Of a DNA stretch of 64,000 nucleotides, positions 43,578 through 52,626 are shown piece after piece. Each line of letters opens with the position of its first letter. Position 1 is the first letter of the stretch. This DNA is from Chengkuizengella sp. SCS-71B (lineage in GTDB: Bacteria; Bacillota; Bacilli; Paenibacillales; KCTC-33759), in assembly GCF_040100845.1 (NCBI RefSeq), contig NZ_JAZHSH010000001.1, positions 3,332,501 to 3,396,500 on the forward strand, read 5' to 3'. A program made the translations under genes and the position numbers. Under the pieces are notes generated by a model. The model was given only the letters and a program-made list of their open reading frames with translations. It was not told the DNA's origin and did not search any database.

Positions 43578-45059
43578 TCATTTACCATCCAATTGTTCAG
43601 ATAACTTTTGAATTTCATCAAGTTCTTTTTGAGTAAAAGTAGTTTTTTCAATTTTCCCATTCGTAATAATCGGTATTTTCGGTTTTTGATGTTGGTACGA
43701 TCTTTGAGAGTAAGTTCTATTTTTAGAAGTCTTGTTTGTTTTATTTGCTTTTAACTTTTCCTTAACCTCATTTTTATTTCGAATATATTTAACAGCTTGC
43801 TCAAAGCTATTTACTTGTTTTCCTAATAGATCAGAAGCAATAGAATCTATGAAGTTTTTATTCCAATCTAAATCTTGAGAGACTAAATAATGAATCAAAA
43901 CATTAATAACTTCCTCTTTAAGTTTATAATTCACGTCAATTTTATCAAAAATATCTAAAATACGATCTGGAATTGAGCCAGGGAAAACTCTTTTTAATAC
44001 ATGAGTATAGGGAGAGTTACATAACATCATGTTATATTGTTGTTGATCGCACTGACCAATAAATACTTCTGGAATATCTAAAAAATATATAGAATCTACA
44101 ATTTTTTCTTCATAAGGTGAAGCATCGTCTTTTGAGCTTTTTTTAAAAAATCGTTCGCGATTGTCTTCACGTGTTTTATCCTGTCTATAATTAGAATTTG
44201 CTTTTTTCTGTAATTGATCAATAACCAAGTCACCATTTTCAGAAAAGATACCATCTTCATCTAATAAGCTACTGATTTCTTGTAAGGTTAAATGATATTT
44301 CTTAATAACATAATTGATCGCTTTGATTTGCTCAGGTTCATATTTTAAGTTTTCAATACATGAACGATTCATAGAGTTACGTGGTATTCTAGTAATTAAA
44401 TCTGCATAAGTATATTCATTCGAAGGCTCAGATTCAAGTATTTGATTCACAATTTGTAATGAAGCACCAACCTCAAGTTCAGCCTGTTCCAATTCCTTAT
44501 CTACTACTTGTGTATTTAACTGAAACAAATCATAAAATGGAACAGACACATTTTCTGAATATATTTCTTTCGAAGAAATTTCCGATGGAAGCTTTTCTTT
44601 AAATGAATCTCTTAAGGAGATAACAGTGTGTTTTCCAATTTTATCTCTTAATAAAAGCGTTAGATGCTGATTTTTAAAAAACTCCTTCGGAGATAATGCA
44701 GAAAGCAACTTATATTCATATATGTAATCATCACTATCCAAAATATATTTACGGTATGTTTGTAACAAACCTATAGCTTCCAGTTTAGAAAACTGTTCGA
44801 TTAAAAATTTCCTTCCTCTTTCGCTAGGTTCAATTCCTAGAAATAAAAAGAGCTTCCTTTGCTGCTCTATTTCAGAATAGCCTAATTGATCAGAGGAAAC
44901 TTGCTGATATAAAAAATGATACAAACTTATCGCACTTAACCCAACCATTGGCTGGTATATATTATTTAACATATAAGTATTCATAGAACTCATAGAAAAA
45001 TCTCGATAAATATAAAATCGATGATTTTCTGTAAAGTGCAGTATATTCATTATTTTCAT
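43578..45059 (-). CDS. dnaB: Replication initiation and membrane attachment protein DnaB
   Basis: 493 residues. Works with DnaD and DnaI in primosome assembly. The N-terminal winged domain (NNIYQPMVGLSAISLYHFLYQ, about 31-51) and the later DnaB_2/DDBH domain with EVINVLIHYLVSQDLDWNKNFIDSIASDLLGKQ (about 385-420) are recognisable. The tail is basic. ATG 45059 has GGTGAG 6 nt upstream; a second in-frame ATG lies three codons on. Upstream nrdR, common elsewhere, is absent here. Confidence 0.92.
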   Translation of the reverse strand: MKIMNILHFTENHRFYIYRDFSMSSMNTYMLNNIYQPMVGLSAISLYHFLYQQVSSDQLGYSEIEQQRKLFLFLGIEPSERGRKFLIEQFSKLEAIGLLQTYRKYILDSDDYIYEYKLLSALSPKEFFKNQHLTLLLRDKIGKHTVISLRDSFKEKLPSEISSKEIYSENVSVPFYDLFQLNTQVVDKELEQAELEVGASLQIVNQILESEPSNEYTYADLITRIPRNSMNRSCIENLKYEPEQIKAINYVIKKYHLTLQEISSLLDEDGIFSENGDLVIDQLQKKANSNYRQDKTREDNRERFFKKSSKDDASPYEEKIVDSIYFLDIPEVFIGQCDQQQYNMMLCNSPYTHVLKRVFPGSIPDRILDIFDKIDVNYKLKEEVINVLIHYLVSQDLDWNKNFIDSIASDLLGKQVNSFEQAVKYIRNKNEVKEKLKANKTNKTSKNRTYSQRSYQHQKPKIPIITNGKIEKTTFTQKELDEIQKLSEQLDGK

Positions 45060-45179
45060 ATATAAAACTCACCAATTAATAAATTTATAAACTCTATAAA
45101 CCAAAGAAATAGAGTTTATAGTATCCTTTATTTTAACACAATTATACTTACAAAAGTGAAGTTAATATATATCCAAATT

Positions 45180-46040
45180 TCAGTGAAAATTATCGATTCC
45201 ATTCTCTGATTCTTTTATCATATTGCAGAAATCTAAATAAGCGATATCTTCATTTTGTTTACATAACTCTTTTTGGTGTTTTTCAATCCAATCTGTAATT
45301 AAATGATTCATATGAAGTGCTGATTTGGTTGGGATTTGATGAGTTTTTCCCTGTAGAAAATGAATTTCATTATTAGGTAATTCTTTGTGCAGAATATTAG
45401 CGTATTTATGAAATCCTTTATCTTGATCACCATAAATTAATAATTGAGGAGTTTGTAAATACTTCAATTTAGAGGAACAATTATAAGAAAGTGTAGCTCT
45501 GTAATACTGCTTTATATTTTTAACGTTTCCTCTTTTTGCTTCCTTATATAATTGTTTAAATGTAGGTTTTATATCTGCATTCCCACGAGTAATGACATAA
45601 GCAAGAAAACTTTTTGCTCTTATTGAAGTTAAACCAACAGCCATCATAATTCTTCTCTTTAATTTAAAATCACTTACCTCAGACATAGCACTAATTAATA
45701 TTCCCCCAAAAAAACGGTCTGGATAAGTTAACATGGCTTCCAATGCTATAGTACCTCCTGTTGAATATCCACAAATATAACATCGTTTTATTTTTAAAAA
45801 ATCCAAAAGCTGTATTATATCATCAGCAATCAGAGAAAAGGTAAGAGGTTCCTTTGAAGATTGACTTAAACCATGACCTCGAATATCAAACGTAATGACT
45901 TCAAATTCATCGGATAATTGTTGGGTTTGATAAATAAAGTTCGAACAAGTAAGCAAAGGAGGGTGAATGAATATGATAGGTATACCTGAACCCTTCACTT
46001 GATAATAAAGTTTAACTCCATTTACTTGTTTAAAAGGCAT
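45180..46040 (-). CDS. Alpha/beta-hydrolase
   Basis: 286 residues. Oxyanion loop IFIHPPLL (23-30), FDIRGHGLS (51-59), nucleophile elbow GYSTGG with Ser near 97, acid in LLIYGDQDKG, and catalytic His in QGKTHQIPTK. A helical cap lies between residues about 135 and 210. The substrate is unknown. Single gene between dnaB and yuiB. Confidence 0.85.
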   Translation of the reverse strand: MPFKQVNGVKLYYQVKGSGIPIIFIHPPLLTCSNFIYQTQQLSDEFEVITFDIRGHGLSQSSKEPLTFSLIADDIIQLLDFLKIKRCYICGYSTGGTIALEAMLTYPDRFFGGILISAMSEVSDFKLKRRIMMAVGLTSIRAKSFLAYVITRGNADIKPTFKQLYKEAKRGNVKNIKQYYRATLSYNCSSKLKYLQTPQLLIYGDQDKGFHKYANILHKELPNNEIHFLQGKTHQIPTKSALHMNHLITDWIEKHQKELCKQNEDIAYLDFCNMIKESENGIDNFH

Positions 46041-46169
46041 TTACATTCCCCCATCATTGGTTTCTGCTTTTTTATTATTTCCTTAGTTGATGTTTTTACT
46101 AACCAATTTATTGGGAATTTTTCTAGTTTCAAATGAAGGAAACTCTCCAGTTAGCGAGCCTTTAAAAAG

Positions 46170-46202
46170 TAAAAAAGCAGCTCCTTAGTATCAGGAGCTG
46201 CT
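46170..46202 (-). terminator. Intrinsic terminator of yuiB
   Basis: AGCAGCTCCT / AGGAGCTGCT perfect 10-bp stem; minus strand continues TTTTTTA. Confidence 0.88.
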
Positions 46203-46212
46203 GATCTTAGTT

Positions 46213-46518
46213 TTAGAACATTTTATAACCTTGATTTCTCAATTTTTTAATTGCCAATCCACTTAAGATGGCACCTACTAAACCACCAATAAATGTGATG
46301 TAATCAGTAATTTGATACTGAGTTATGTTAGTAAGTAAAGATTCTCCAGCTTCCCATAACCAATATACCATGTAAGGAATAACAACCAATATATACACGT
46401 AAACAGGAAACCAGGTAGTTTTTAATAACATATTTAAAATAAAACCTATGCCAAAAAATAAAACAAACATTAAAGCAAACAGGATTGGTAATTGAATAAT
46501 ATCAACTTCGGTGCTCAT
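46213..46518 (-). CDS. yuiB: YuiB-like membrane protein
   Basis: 101 residues with three membrane helices (about 9-31, 36-57 and 73-92) and a short basic tail (KKLRNQGYKMF). It fits YuiB in length, hydrophobic profile and position near yumB/yumC homologues. Function unknown. Confidence 0.7.
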   Translation of the reverse strand: MSTEVDIIQLPILFALMFVLFFGIGFILNMLLKTTWFPVYVYILVVIPYMVYWLWEAGESLLTNITQYQITDYITFIGGLVGAILSGLAIKKLRNQGYKMF

Positions 46519-46760
46519 ATTGTTAACCCCTCATTTTCAAGAAATAAGAACTTCTAGTATTTTACTTGATTTTTTTACACTAAGTCAACAAGTATGGGAG
46601 TATTTCACAACCTATTTTTGATTTGTAAACAAATTATGAATTTTACCATAGTTTGAACTATAAGATTTGCTACGAACTAATGTTTAGTTTAAAATAATGG
46701 GGAAACTACTACAAAAAAATTTTACATATGTATATAAAAATTAGAGGAGTGAACTTTTTA

Positions 46761-47507
46761 ATGAGTGAAGCAGCTTTAACCTTAGAAGGTTGGTATGCGT
46801 TACATGATTTTAGAGCAATGGATTGGAATGCTTGGAAAAGCCTATCCCCAGCAGAGAGAAAACAAGCTGAGGATGAATTTCTTTCATTTATACAAGAATG
46901 GTCAAATATAGAAGATAAAAAACAAGGAAGTACAGCTCTTTATAGTATCGTTGGTCAAAAAGCCGATTTTGTAATGATGCACCTTCGTGAAACACTTGAA
47001 GAAATAAATGAATTAGAAAATGCATTTAATAAAACATCATTTGCACAATTTACAATCCCAACTTACTCTTATGTTTCTGTAGTTGAATTAAGTAATTACA
47101 TGGCTCAAGGTGACGGAGATCCAATGCAAAACCCAGAAATTGTTGCTAGGCTAAAACCTTCACTACCAAAAGCAAATCATTTATGTTTTTATCCAATGAA
47201 TAAACGCCGTGAAGGTAATGATAATTGGTACATGCTGAGCATGGAAGAACGTCGTGGAATGATGAGAAGTCATGGAATGATTGGACGACAATACGCTGGG
47301 AAAGTAAAACAAATTATTACGGGCTCCGTTGGATTTGACGATTGGGAATGGGGCGTTACCTTATTTGCTGATGATGCGTTACAGTTTAAAAAACTTGTAT
47401 ATGAAATGCGCTTTGATGAAGTAAGTGCTAGATTCGGTGAATTTGGAGAGTTTTTTGTAGGCAATTTATTAGACCAGAACAAGATGTCAAAAATGTTAGA
47501 AATTTAA
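46761..47507 (+). CDS. hemQ: Coproheme decarboxylase HemQ (chlorite-dismutase family)
   Basis: 248 residues. Converts coproheme III to haem b with peroxide, the last step of the Gram-positive haem pathway. Family segments: [15 protein letters not shown] (8-22), [49 protein letters not shown] (the Tyr, Lys and Met around the propionates), [27 protein letters not shown] with the proximal His equivalent region, and C-terminal [24 protein letters not shown] 46761 is chosen for AGAGGAGTG upstream. It ends at a good terminator. Confidence 0.95.
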   Translation: MSEAALTLEGWYALHDFRAMDWNAWKSLSPAERKQAEDEFLSFIQEWSNIEDKKQGSTALYSIVGQKADFVMMHLRETLEEINELENAFNKTSFAQFTIPTYSYVSVVELSNYMAQGDGDPMQNPEIVARLKPSLPKANHLCFYPMNKRREGNDNWYMLSMEERRGMMRSHGMIGRQYAGKVKQIITGSVGFDDWEWGVTLFADDALQFKKLVYEMRFDEVSARFGEFGEFFVGNLLDQNKMSKMLEI

Positions 47508-47528
47508 TATCATAAAATATAAATAGTA

Positions 47529-47558
47529 AAACGAGCAGAAAACTACTGCTCGTTTTTT
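47529..47558 (+). terminator. Intrinsic terminator of hemQ
   Basis: ACGAGCAG / CTGCTCGT stem, loop of 7-8, then TTTTTG. Confidence 0.9.
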
Positions 47559-47697
47559 GTTTTCTTATTTTCATAATGATTAATCAAATTGAAATATTTT
47601 TTGTAATCTATTTCACATTCTTTTTAAATTTAACATGGTATCATTTTATCTGTAAGTATCAATAAGTAATTTATTTTATAATAAGGAGTGTTTATAT

Positions 47698-48345
47698 ATG
47701 ACATTAGCTCAAGACATCAAACAATTTCAAGATGAAAATTTAAAGAGAGTCCCACAAGAGGTATTAGAACAGGTTTTTCAATCTATAAAAGAATTAGATG
47801 AGTCTGATCATCCTAAAGGATTAAAAGTTGGTGATACTGCACCAGATTTCACTTTAAAAAATGCAGTAGGAGAAAATGTCCACCTTTATGATGAACTAAA
47901 TAAAGGGCCTGTCATACTGAGTTTTTATCGTGGTGAGTGGTGCCCATACTGTAATTTGGAAGTAAGAGCATATCAACAAAAAATAAATGAAATTACTGAA
48001 CTAGGTGCTCAACTATTTGCAATTAGTCCAGAAGAACCAGACTATTCATTAACCTTAAAAGAAAAACATAATTTATCTTTTCAAGTATTAAGCGATATTG
48101 GAAATAAAGTTTCTGAGAACTATAAATTAACGTTTCAGTTTCCTGACTATATAAAAGAAGTGTATAAAAATGTGTTCCAAAATGACTTAGGAAAAAGAAA
48201 TAATGATGAAAGTTGGACATTGCCAATACCAGCTACTTATATCATTGAATCAAATAAAAAAATTGTTGCAGGATTTGCTAATGCAGACTATACAAAACGT
48301 ATGGAACCATCAGAAGCTATTGAAGCTTTAAAAAAACTAAAATAA
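47698..48345 (+). CDS. Peroxiredoxin-like (AhpC/TSA) protein
   Basis: 215 residues. Thioredoxin fold starting at KVGDTAPDFTLKNAVGENV (about 43-61), then active site SFYRGEWCPYCNLEVRAYQ (about 82-100) with a CxxC in place of the single peroxidatic Cys of classic peroxiredoxins, and LSDIGNKVSENYKL. About 40 extra N-terminal residues are helical. It probably reduces peroxides using thioredoxin. Monocistronic. Confidence 0.87.
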   Translation: MTLAQDIKQFQDENLKRVPQEVLEQVFQSIKELDESDHPKGLKVGDTAPDFTLKNAVGENVHLYDELNKGPVILSFYRGEWCPYCNLEVRAYQQKINEITELGAQLFAISPEEPDYSLTLKEKHNLSFQVLSDIGNKVSENYKLTFQFPDYIKEVYKNVFQNDLGKRNNDESWTLPIPATYIIESNKKIVAGFANADYTKRMEPSEAIEALKKLK

Positions 48346-48369
48346 AGACAAAATATAAATGATTATAGA

Positions 48370-48413
48370 AGAAAAACCATCAGTGAATAAATAAATTTCA
48401 CTAATGGTTTTTC
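48370..48413. terminator. Terminator after the peroxiredoxin gene
   Basis: AAAAACCATCAGTGAA / TTCACTAATGGTTTTT stem between convergent genes, with U-runs on both strands. Confidence 0.85.
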
Positions 48414-48420
48414 TTAATTA

Positions 48421-48660
48421 TTATTCCATTTCTGATTTTTGTCTCAAGTATTCTTCTGTATCCCGATCTCTTTGTCGGCTTTTTTCCTTTAAACGTTCAA
48501 TCGCAGGTTGTACGAGATAATCAATTTCTTTTTGAACCGTGTAGGCTAAATCATGTCGACTTTGGTCTTCTAAATAATGCCCAACATCCATTAATGCATT
48601 ATATCGATCAAGCTCATCTCTTGTTAATAAACCTCGAACTTGCACACTACAATGTTTCAC
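48421..48660 (-). CDS. Conserved-looking small helical protein, 79 aa
   Basis: 79 residues, strongly charged and mostly helical (ELDRYNALMDVGHYLEDQSRHDLAYTV, IERLKEKSRQRDRDTEEYLRQK). It starts at GTG 48660 with AGAGGAGG 12 nt upstream. It lies between the peroxiredoxin and the NADH dehydrogenase gene, 79 nt from the latter on the same strand. Not recognised; probably a soluble or nucleic-acid-associated small protein by composition only. Confidence 0.6.
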   Translation of the reverse strand: MKHCSVQVRGLLTRDELDRYNALMDVGHYLEDQSRHDLAYTVQKEIDYLVQPAIERLKEKSRQRDRDTEEYLRQKSEME

Positions 48661-48739
48661 TATCGTACAACCTCCTCTTACAAAACCTATAAATTAAAAT
48701 GATATTTAATGTAAATGAGTATCAATTAAAATAAGTTCA

Positions 48740-49930
48740 TTAAAAACGTGTTTTCTTTAAAACAAGTGGTATTCCGCCAATAATGTATAAATATCGAATA
48801 TCAATCATTTTTTTCATAATAGCAGCAGTATAACCTTTTATTTTCTTTTCCCCTACTACCCCAATGGCTTCACCTTTACCTAATGATGCAACTGTTCCTT
48901 TGATTTCTGGTTTAAATGTTTTTAATTTTTCCCCTCTAATGCTAGCTGCTAAATTATAAGCACAGGCTACACCTTGCTGCATTGCAATTTGAGCAGTTGG
49001 TGGAAATGGTTTTCCATCTTCTTTGAACATAACAGAACAGTCACCAATGATAAATACATCGTCAAAACCTGGTGCTCTTAAATATTCATCAACCTTTACA
49101 CGACCTCTTACAGCTTCAAATCCTGCATTTTCTACTAAGCTGTTACCGCGTATTCCACCTGTCCAAACCACAGTTTGGGATTTAATTTCCTCTCCACTAG
49201 CTAATATAACGCCATCAGGAGTACACTCCTTAATTGGAGTTGAAATCATAAATTCAACACCTTTATCCGTAAGCAAATTCATTGCATATTTAACTAATTC
49301 TGGATCAAACCCAGGTAATGCTGTAGGAGCTGCTTCGACATTCACGATTCTAACTAAACTAGGATCAACATTAAATACACTACATAATTTTGGAAGTCGA
49401 TCAGCCAATTCTCCAACAAATTCAATTCCTGTAAAACCAGATCCACCTACTACAAAAGTCAAATAATCTGTACGACTTTCATCATTTTTATATTTCGCAA
49501 ACATATATTCTATGTGCTCACGAATATAATTCACACTATTTATGCTGCGAATACTTAATGCATACTCTTTAAGTCCTGGAATTCCAAATGTTTCTGGCTC
49601 TCCACCCAGTCCAACAACTAAATAATCATAAGAAACTGTACTATCTTCTAAGATTACTTTCTTTTCCTCAGTGTTAATATCAACCACTGTAGATTTAATA
49701 AAATCCACTTTAAATTCATCAATTAATTTAGAAATATCTACTCTTGCATTTTTAGGATCATCCGTACCAGCTGCAGGCATATGCAAATGGGTAGTAATAT
49801 AATGATAATCATGTTTATTTATTAAAGTAATATCTGCTTCGTTATAATTTAATTCTTTCTGCAAACGAATAGAAGTTACAACCCCTCCATAACCTGCTCC
49901 AATAATGACTATTCTTGGTATTTGACTCAT
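48740..49930 (-). CDS. Type II NADH dehydrogenase (YumB-like)
   Basis: 396 residues. Non-proton-pumping NADH:menaquinone oxidoreductase on the inner membrane face. FAD site IVIIGAGYGGVVTSIRLQ (7-24), second Rossmann VVGGSGFTGIEFVGELAD near 165, quinone-site family motif FPPTAQIAMQQGVACAYNLA (about 320-340). The C-terminal amphipathic tail MKKMIDIRYLYIIGGIPLVLKKTRF fits membrane binding. ATG 49930 with GATGGGAG upstream is preferred over 49984. It is divergent from yumC. Confidence 0.92.
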   Translation of the reverse strand: MSQIPRIVIIGAGYGGVVTSIRLQKELNYNEADITLINKHDYHYITTHLHMPAAGTDDPKNARVDISKLIDEFKVDFIKSTVVDINTEEKKVILEDSTVSYDYLVVGLGGEPETFGIPGLKEYALSIRSINSVNYIREHIEYMFAKYKNDESRTDYLTFVVGGSGFTGIEFVGELADRLPKLCSVFNVDPSLVRIVNVEAAPTALPGFDPELVKYAMNLLTDKGVEFMISTPIKECTPDGVILASGEEIKSQTVVWTGGIRGNSLVENAGFEAVRGRVKVDEYLRAPGFDDVFIIGDCSVMFKEDGKPFPPTAQIAMQQGVACAYNLAASIRGEKLKTFKPEIKGTVASLGKGEAIGVVGEKKIKGYTAAIMKKMIDIRYLYIIGGIPLVLKKTRF

Positions 49931-50286
49931 AAATTTACTCCCATCCAGTTCTGTATTGTAAATGAGTTGTGAAAAAAAGTACAATCAAATCCATGAAAAT
50001 TTAATTTTATTTTTATCCACCCCAATAAATTTTATGTTGTAAATTACTGCATCATTTACTTATCCAAATGCAATAATATAACGTTAATTCAAAAATAGCA
50101 AGAGAAATTTGTCTAAATTCGTAACAAAATTCACAAACTAATATTAATGATAACAATAAGTGATTAAATCCATATAAATTTTGTATCGATGAATTTTTAT
50201 TTTGTGTGATTTTAAAGGTTTTCTTTTAAGATAGGTAAGTTTATAATGAAGTACGGAAGGTTCAAATTCTCGGAGGTGCAATTTTC
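49931..50286. promoter_or_regulatory. Divergent control region of ndh and yumC, with a Rex-like site
   Basis: 356 bp without a gene. At 50119-50136, TCGTAACAAAATTCACAA matches the Rex operator TTGTGAAnnnnTTCACAA fully in the right half and in 4 of 7 positions in the left. A lone TTGTGAAAA occurs near 49965. Rex represses ndh in Bacillus at high NADH. Downstream are AT-rich promoter-like boxes for both directions. Confidence 0.35.
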
Positions 50287-51288
50287 GTGTCGAATTTACA
50301 ACATAATAATGAAATCGTTGATATTGCCATTATTGGTGGTGGACCTGCAGGAATGTTCGCTGCTTTTTATGGTGGGATGAGACATGCTTCTGTAAAAATT
50401 ATAGAGAGCATGCCACAATTAGGAGGTCAATTAGCAGCATTATATCCTGAAAAATACATCTATGATGTTGCTGGGTTCCCAAAGGTAAGAGCTCAAGAGC
50501 TAATCGATAATTTAAAGGAACAAATGAAACACTTCCCCACGGAAGTTTGCTTAGAAGAAAAAGTTTTGCAAGTTGAAAAAAAAGAAGAGCGTTTATTTGA
50601 AATCACTACCAATAAAGCTGTACATTTAGCAAAAGCTATCATAATCACAGGTGGAATAGGGGCTTTTGAACCTAGGAGACTAGATTTACCAAATGCAGAA
50701 CAATTTGAAAAGAAAAACCTGCATTATTTTGTTCCAGATCTAAGTGTATATAAAGATGAAAAAGTAGTGATTTGCGGAGGTGGTGACTCTGCTGTTGATT
50801 GGGCATTGATGTTAGAACCCATCGCAAAAGAAGTGACAATCATCCATCGTAGAAATAAATTTAGAGCACATGAGCACAGTGTGGATAATCTAATGAATTC
50901 ATCAGTAAATGTACTTACACCAAAAGAGATTAGTAAACTTCATGGTACAGATAGAATTGAAAAAGTTACGATTAAGGATTGCAAAACAGATGAGGAATTT
51001 GACTTAGAAGTAGATACAGTCATTGTAAATTATGGTTTCATCTCATCATTAGGTCCGATTGCTGAGTGGGGTCTAAATATTGTAAAAGGTTCCATTGTAG
51101 TTGATTCAAGAATGGAAACAAATATACCGGGAATTTTTGCAGCAGGGGATATTTCAACTTATGCTGGTAAACTAAAACTTATTGCTGTTGGATTTGGTGA
51201 AGCTCCTACTGCCATTAACAATGCAAAAGTATATGTTGATCCTGATGCAAAATTATCTCCAGGACATAGCAGTAATATGAAATTTTAA
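50287..51288 (+). CDS. yumC: Ferredoxin/flavodoxin--NADP reductase, YumC type
   Basis: 333 residues, thioredoxin-reductase-like but lacking the CxxC. FAD motif [18 protein letters not shown] (14-31), [31 protein letters not shown] motif [15 protein letters not shown] (about 160-174) followed by [11 protein letters not shown], and [25 protein letters not shown]. Supplies reduced ferredoxin or flavodoxin. GTG 50287 with GGAGGTG 8 nt upstream. Confidence 0.95.
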   Translation: MSNLQHNNEIVDIAIIGGGPAGMFAAFYGGMRHASVKIIESMPQLGGQLAALYPEKYIYDVAGFPKVRAQELIDNLKEQMKHFPTEVCLEEKVLQVEKKEERLFEITTNKAVHLAKAIIITGGIGAFEPRRLDLPNAEQFEKKNLHYFVPDLSVYKDEKVVICGGGDSAVDWALMLEPIAKEVTIIHRRNKFRAHEHSVDNLMNSSVNVLTPKEISKLHGTDRIEKVTIKDCKTDEEFDLEVDTVIVNYGFISSLGPIAEWGLNIVKGSIVVDSRMETNIPGIFAAGDISTYAGKLKLIAVGFGEAPTAINNAKVYVDPDAKLSPGHSSNMKF

Positions 51289-51292
51289 AATA

Positions 51293-51350
51293 TAGGGTAT
51301 CCTACTCCAAGAAGAATATTTTTTACGGAGGGATACCCTATGTCTTTTTT
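51293..51350 (+). terminator. yumC terminator whose stem contains the next gene's ribosome site and start
   Basis: TAGGGTATCC (51293-51302) pairs perfectly with GGATACCCTA (51331-51340). The last A is the first base of the ATG of the 51340 gene, the SD GGAGG runs into the stem, and TTTTTTTT follows as the U-run inside its coding region. Confidence 0.75.
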
Positions 51351-51600
51351 TTGTCCAGTTTGTAATGGCTTCTCAAAACTTAATGTAATCTGCCCCAAAT
51401 GCAATCATAATGCTAAAGATTGCGGGCGAATCGGTGACTTTATGGGACCATATTCTGCTTATCTAGCTATAGATGAATTGAAAAATACAAACGGTTATCC
51501 TGATTTGATAAATCATCAATGTGTGCATCTTGCTTATTGTGAATCATGCCAATTTGAATTTCATAAAATGATTAATGAGACTGAATATAATAATATTTAA
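51340..51600 (+). CDS. Small zinc-ribbon-like protein, 86 aa
   Basis: 86 residues with three Cys pairs: FFCPVCNG (4-7), VICPKCNH (18-21) and AYCESCQF (about 67-70), plus Cys28 and a lone Cys-Val-His, enough for one or two zinc sites. It carries a conserved-looking DCGRIGDFMGPYSAYLAIDE between. ATG 51340 has ACGGAGGG directly upstream, sequestered in the terminator hairpin. It overlaps the sda gene end by 4 bp. Function unknown. Confidence 0.72.
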   Translation: MSFFCPVCNGFSKLNVICPKCNHNAKDCGRIGDFMGPYSAYLAIDELKNTNGYPDLINHQCVHLAYCESCQFEFHKMINETEYNNI

Positions 51601-51782
51601 GCACATTCAATTGAGTATAAGATATTGCTTTCTTTAATTTCATTTTTACAATCTTCATCCTTAGTCTTCAAACCTCTATTAATACATTCTTCTAACAATA
51701 ATTGAATAAAATCTGGATCTAATTTTAACTTTAAAGACAAAGCATAAGTTTTCAACAATTTTTCATCACTTAGCAACTTCAT
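51597..51782 (-). CDS. sda: Sporulation histidine kinase inhibitor Sda
   Basis: 61 residues. The helical-hairpin core MKLLSDEKLLKTYALSLKL (1-19) followed by DPDFIQLLLEECINRG matches Sda, which blocks KinA-type sporulation kinases when DNA replication is disturbed. A 20-residue C-terminal extension (DEDCKNEIKESNILYSIECA) is longer than the 46-52 residues usual in Bacillus. ATG 51782 has AGGTGAT 5 nt upstream. This implies a spore-former. Confidence 0.8.
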   Translation of the reverse strand: MKLLSDEKLLKTYALSLKLKLDPDFIQLLLEECINRGLKTKDEDCKNEIKESNILYSIECA

Positions 51783-51870
51783 TTTAATCACCTGTTAATA
51801 TAGATTTATTCATAGTGTAACAAAAAATAAGTTTTGGAACAAGTGTTCTTATCACTGGGAGAGTGAAGAA

Positions 51871-52035
51871 ATGTTACAAAGATTAAAAAAATTATTTGCT
51901 CCAAAAAAATGTGCGATCTGTGGAAAAAAGGCAATTGATGCTAGTAAATATTACAATGATACTAGTGAACCTGTAGTGGTATGCAGAAAATGTACAGAAT
52001 ATGCTGAAAGACGCGCATTTCGTAAAAGAAGCTGA
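51871..52035 (+). CDS. Small double-CxxC zinc-finger protein, 54 aa
   Basis: 54 residues: basic start MLQRLKKLFAPKK, then CAIC (14-17) and CRKC (38-41), basic end ERRAFRKRS. ATG 51871 has GGGAGAGTGAAG upstream. Such two-pair zinc ribbons with basic flanks often bind RNA or DNA. It ends inside its own terminator hairpin. No family recognised. Confidence 0.65.
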   Translation: MLQRLKKLFAPKKCAICGKKAIDASKYYNDTSEPVVVCRKCTEYAERRAFRKRS

Positions 52036-52059
52036 TGAAATTCTTCATCAGCTTCTTTT
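52028..52059 (+). terminator. Terminator overlapping the stop codon of the 54-aa gene
   Basis: GAAGCTGATGAA / TTCATCAGCTTC perfect 12-bp stem, 4-nt loop, then TTTTAC. Confidence 0.85.
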
Positions 52060-52135
52060 ACAATCAATCTTGTTCCATCAAGCCACCTTCTCGATGCTGA
52101 AAACTGAACTTTTTGAACAGCACTTTTAGCTCTTG

Positions 52136-52297
52136 TTACTTACTTAAATTCATTTCTTCTAAACTTATGTCGTAATCTTTCCATAAATAGGTTTGATCAT
52201 ACAATGTTGTATCTGTTTTCACTGCTACTCCAAGAAGATATGTTAGATAACAACAAAAACTTAAAAATAGAACGATGATAATGATAAATGACCACAT
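52136..52297 (-). CDS. Small single-helix membrane protein, tandem paralogue A (53 aa)
   Basis: MWSFIIIIVLFLSFCCYLTY begins a membrane helix of about 25 residues, followed by the motif VAVKTDTTLYDQTYLW and an acidic tail. ATG 52297 with GGGGGAG 7 nt upstream. It matches the next small gene in order, helix and motif. Not recognised. Confidence 0.62.
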   Translation of the reverse strand: MWSFIIIIVLFLSFCCYLTYLLGVAVKTDTTLYDQTYLWKDYDISLEEMNLSK

Positions 52298-52357
52298 ATA
52301 TAACTCCCCCTAAAAAAGTGAGTTATATATGTATATGTTACAGATTGATCACAATTT

Positions 52358-52501
52358 CTAGAGATTTATATTTTTATCATTATTCCACAAATATTTTCGA
52401 TCATATTCAGTTGTATCTTTCTTCACCCCTACCATTAAAAAGTATGCTAATAATACACAAAACCCTAAGAATAATGCAACAATGACTATAAATGCGACCA
52501 T
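52358..52501 (-). CDS. Small single-helix membrane protein, tandem paralogue B (47 aa)
   Basis: MVAFIVIVALFLGFCVLLAY helix, then VGVKKDTTEYDRKYLW, which aligns with paralogue A (VAVKTDTTLYDQTYLW). ATG 52501 with AAAGGAG 8 nt upstream. The pair is probably co-transcribed (60 nt apart). Conservation of the motif between copies supports both being real. Confidence 0.62.
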   Translation of the reverse strand: MVAFIVIVALFLGFCVLLAYFLMVGVKKDTTEYDRKYLWNNDKNINL

Positions 52502-52525
52502 TGAACTCATCTCCTTTTTTTAAAT

Positions 52526-52577
52526 AAAAAAACCTTCCCGATAGTATTTTGTAATCCTTACTATCAAGAAGGTTTTT
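52526..52577 (-). terminator. Intrinsic terminator of the yutM-like gene
   Basis: AACCTTC...GATAGTA / TACTATC...GAAGGTT stem, minus strand followed by TTTTTTTATTT. Confidence 0.82.
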
Positions 52578-52626
52578 ATGTTCATGATTATTAAACTGGT
52601 TTACTTTGATACATTTTAATTAATTA

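Noticed and set aside
49023-49466. 147-codon plus-strand ORF opposite the NADH dehydrogenase gene, and other long opposite-strand ORFs (for example 60001-60450)
   Set aside because: They mirror well-recognised genes on the other strand, and have no ribosome sites or sensible composition.
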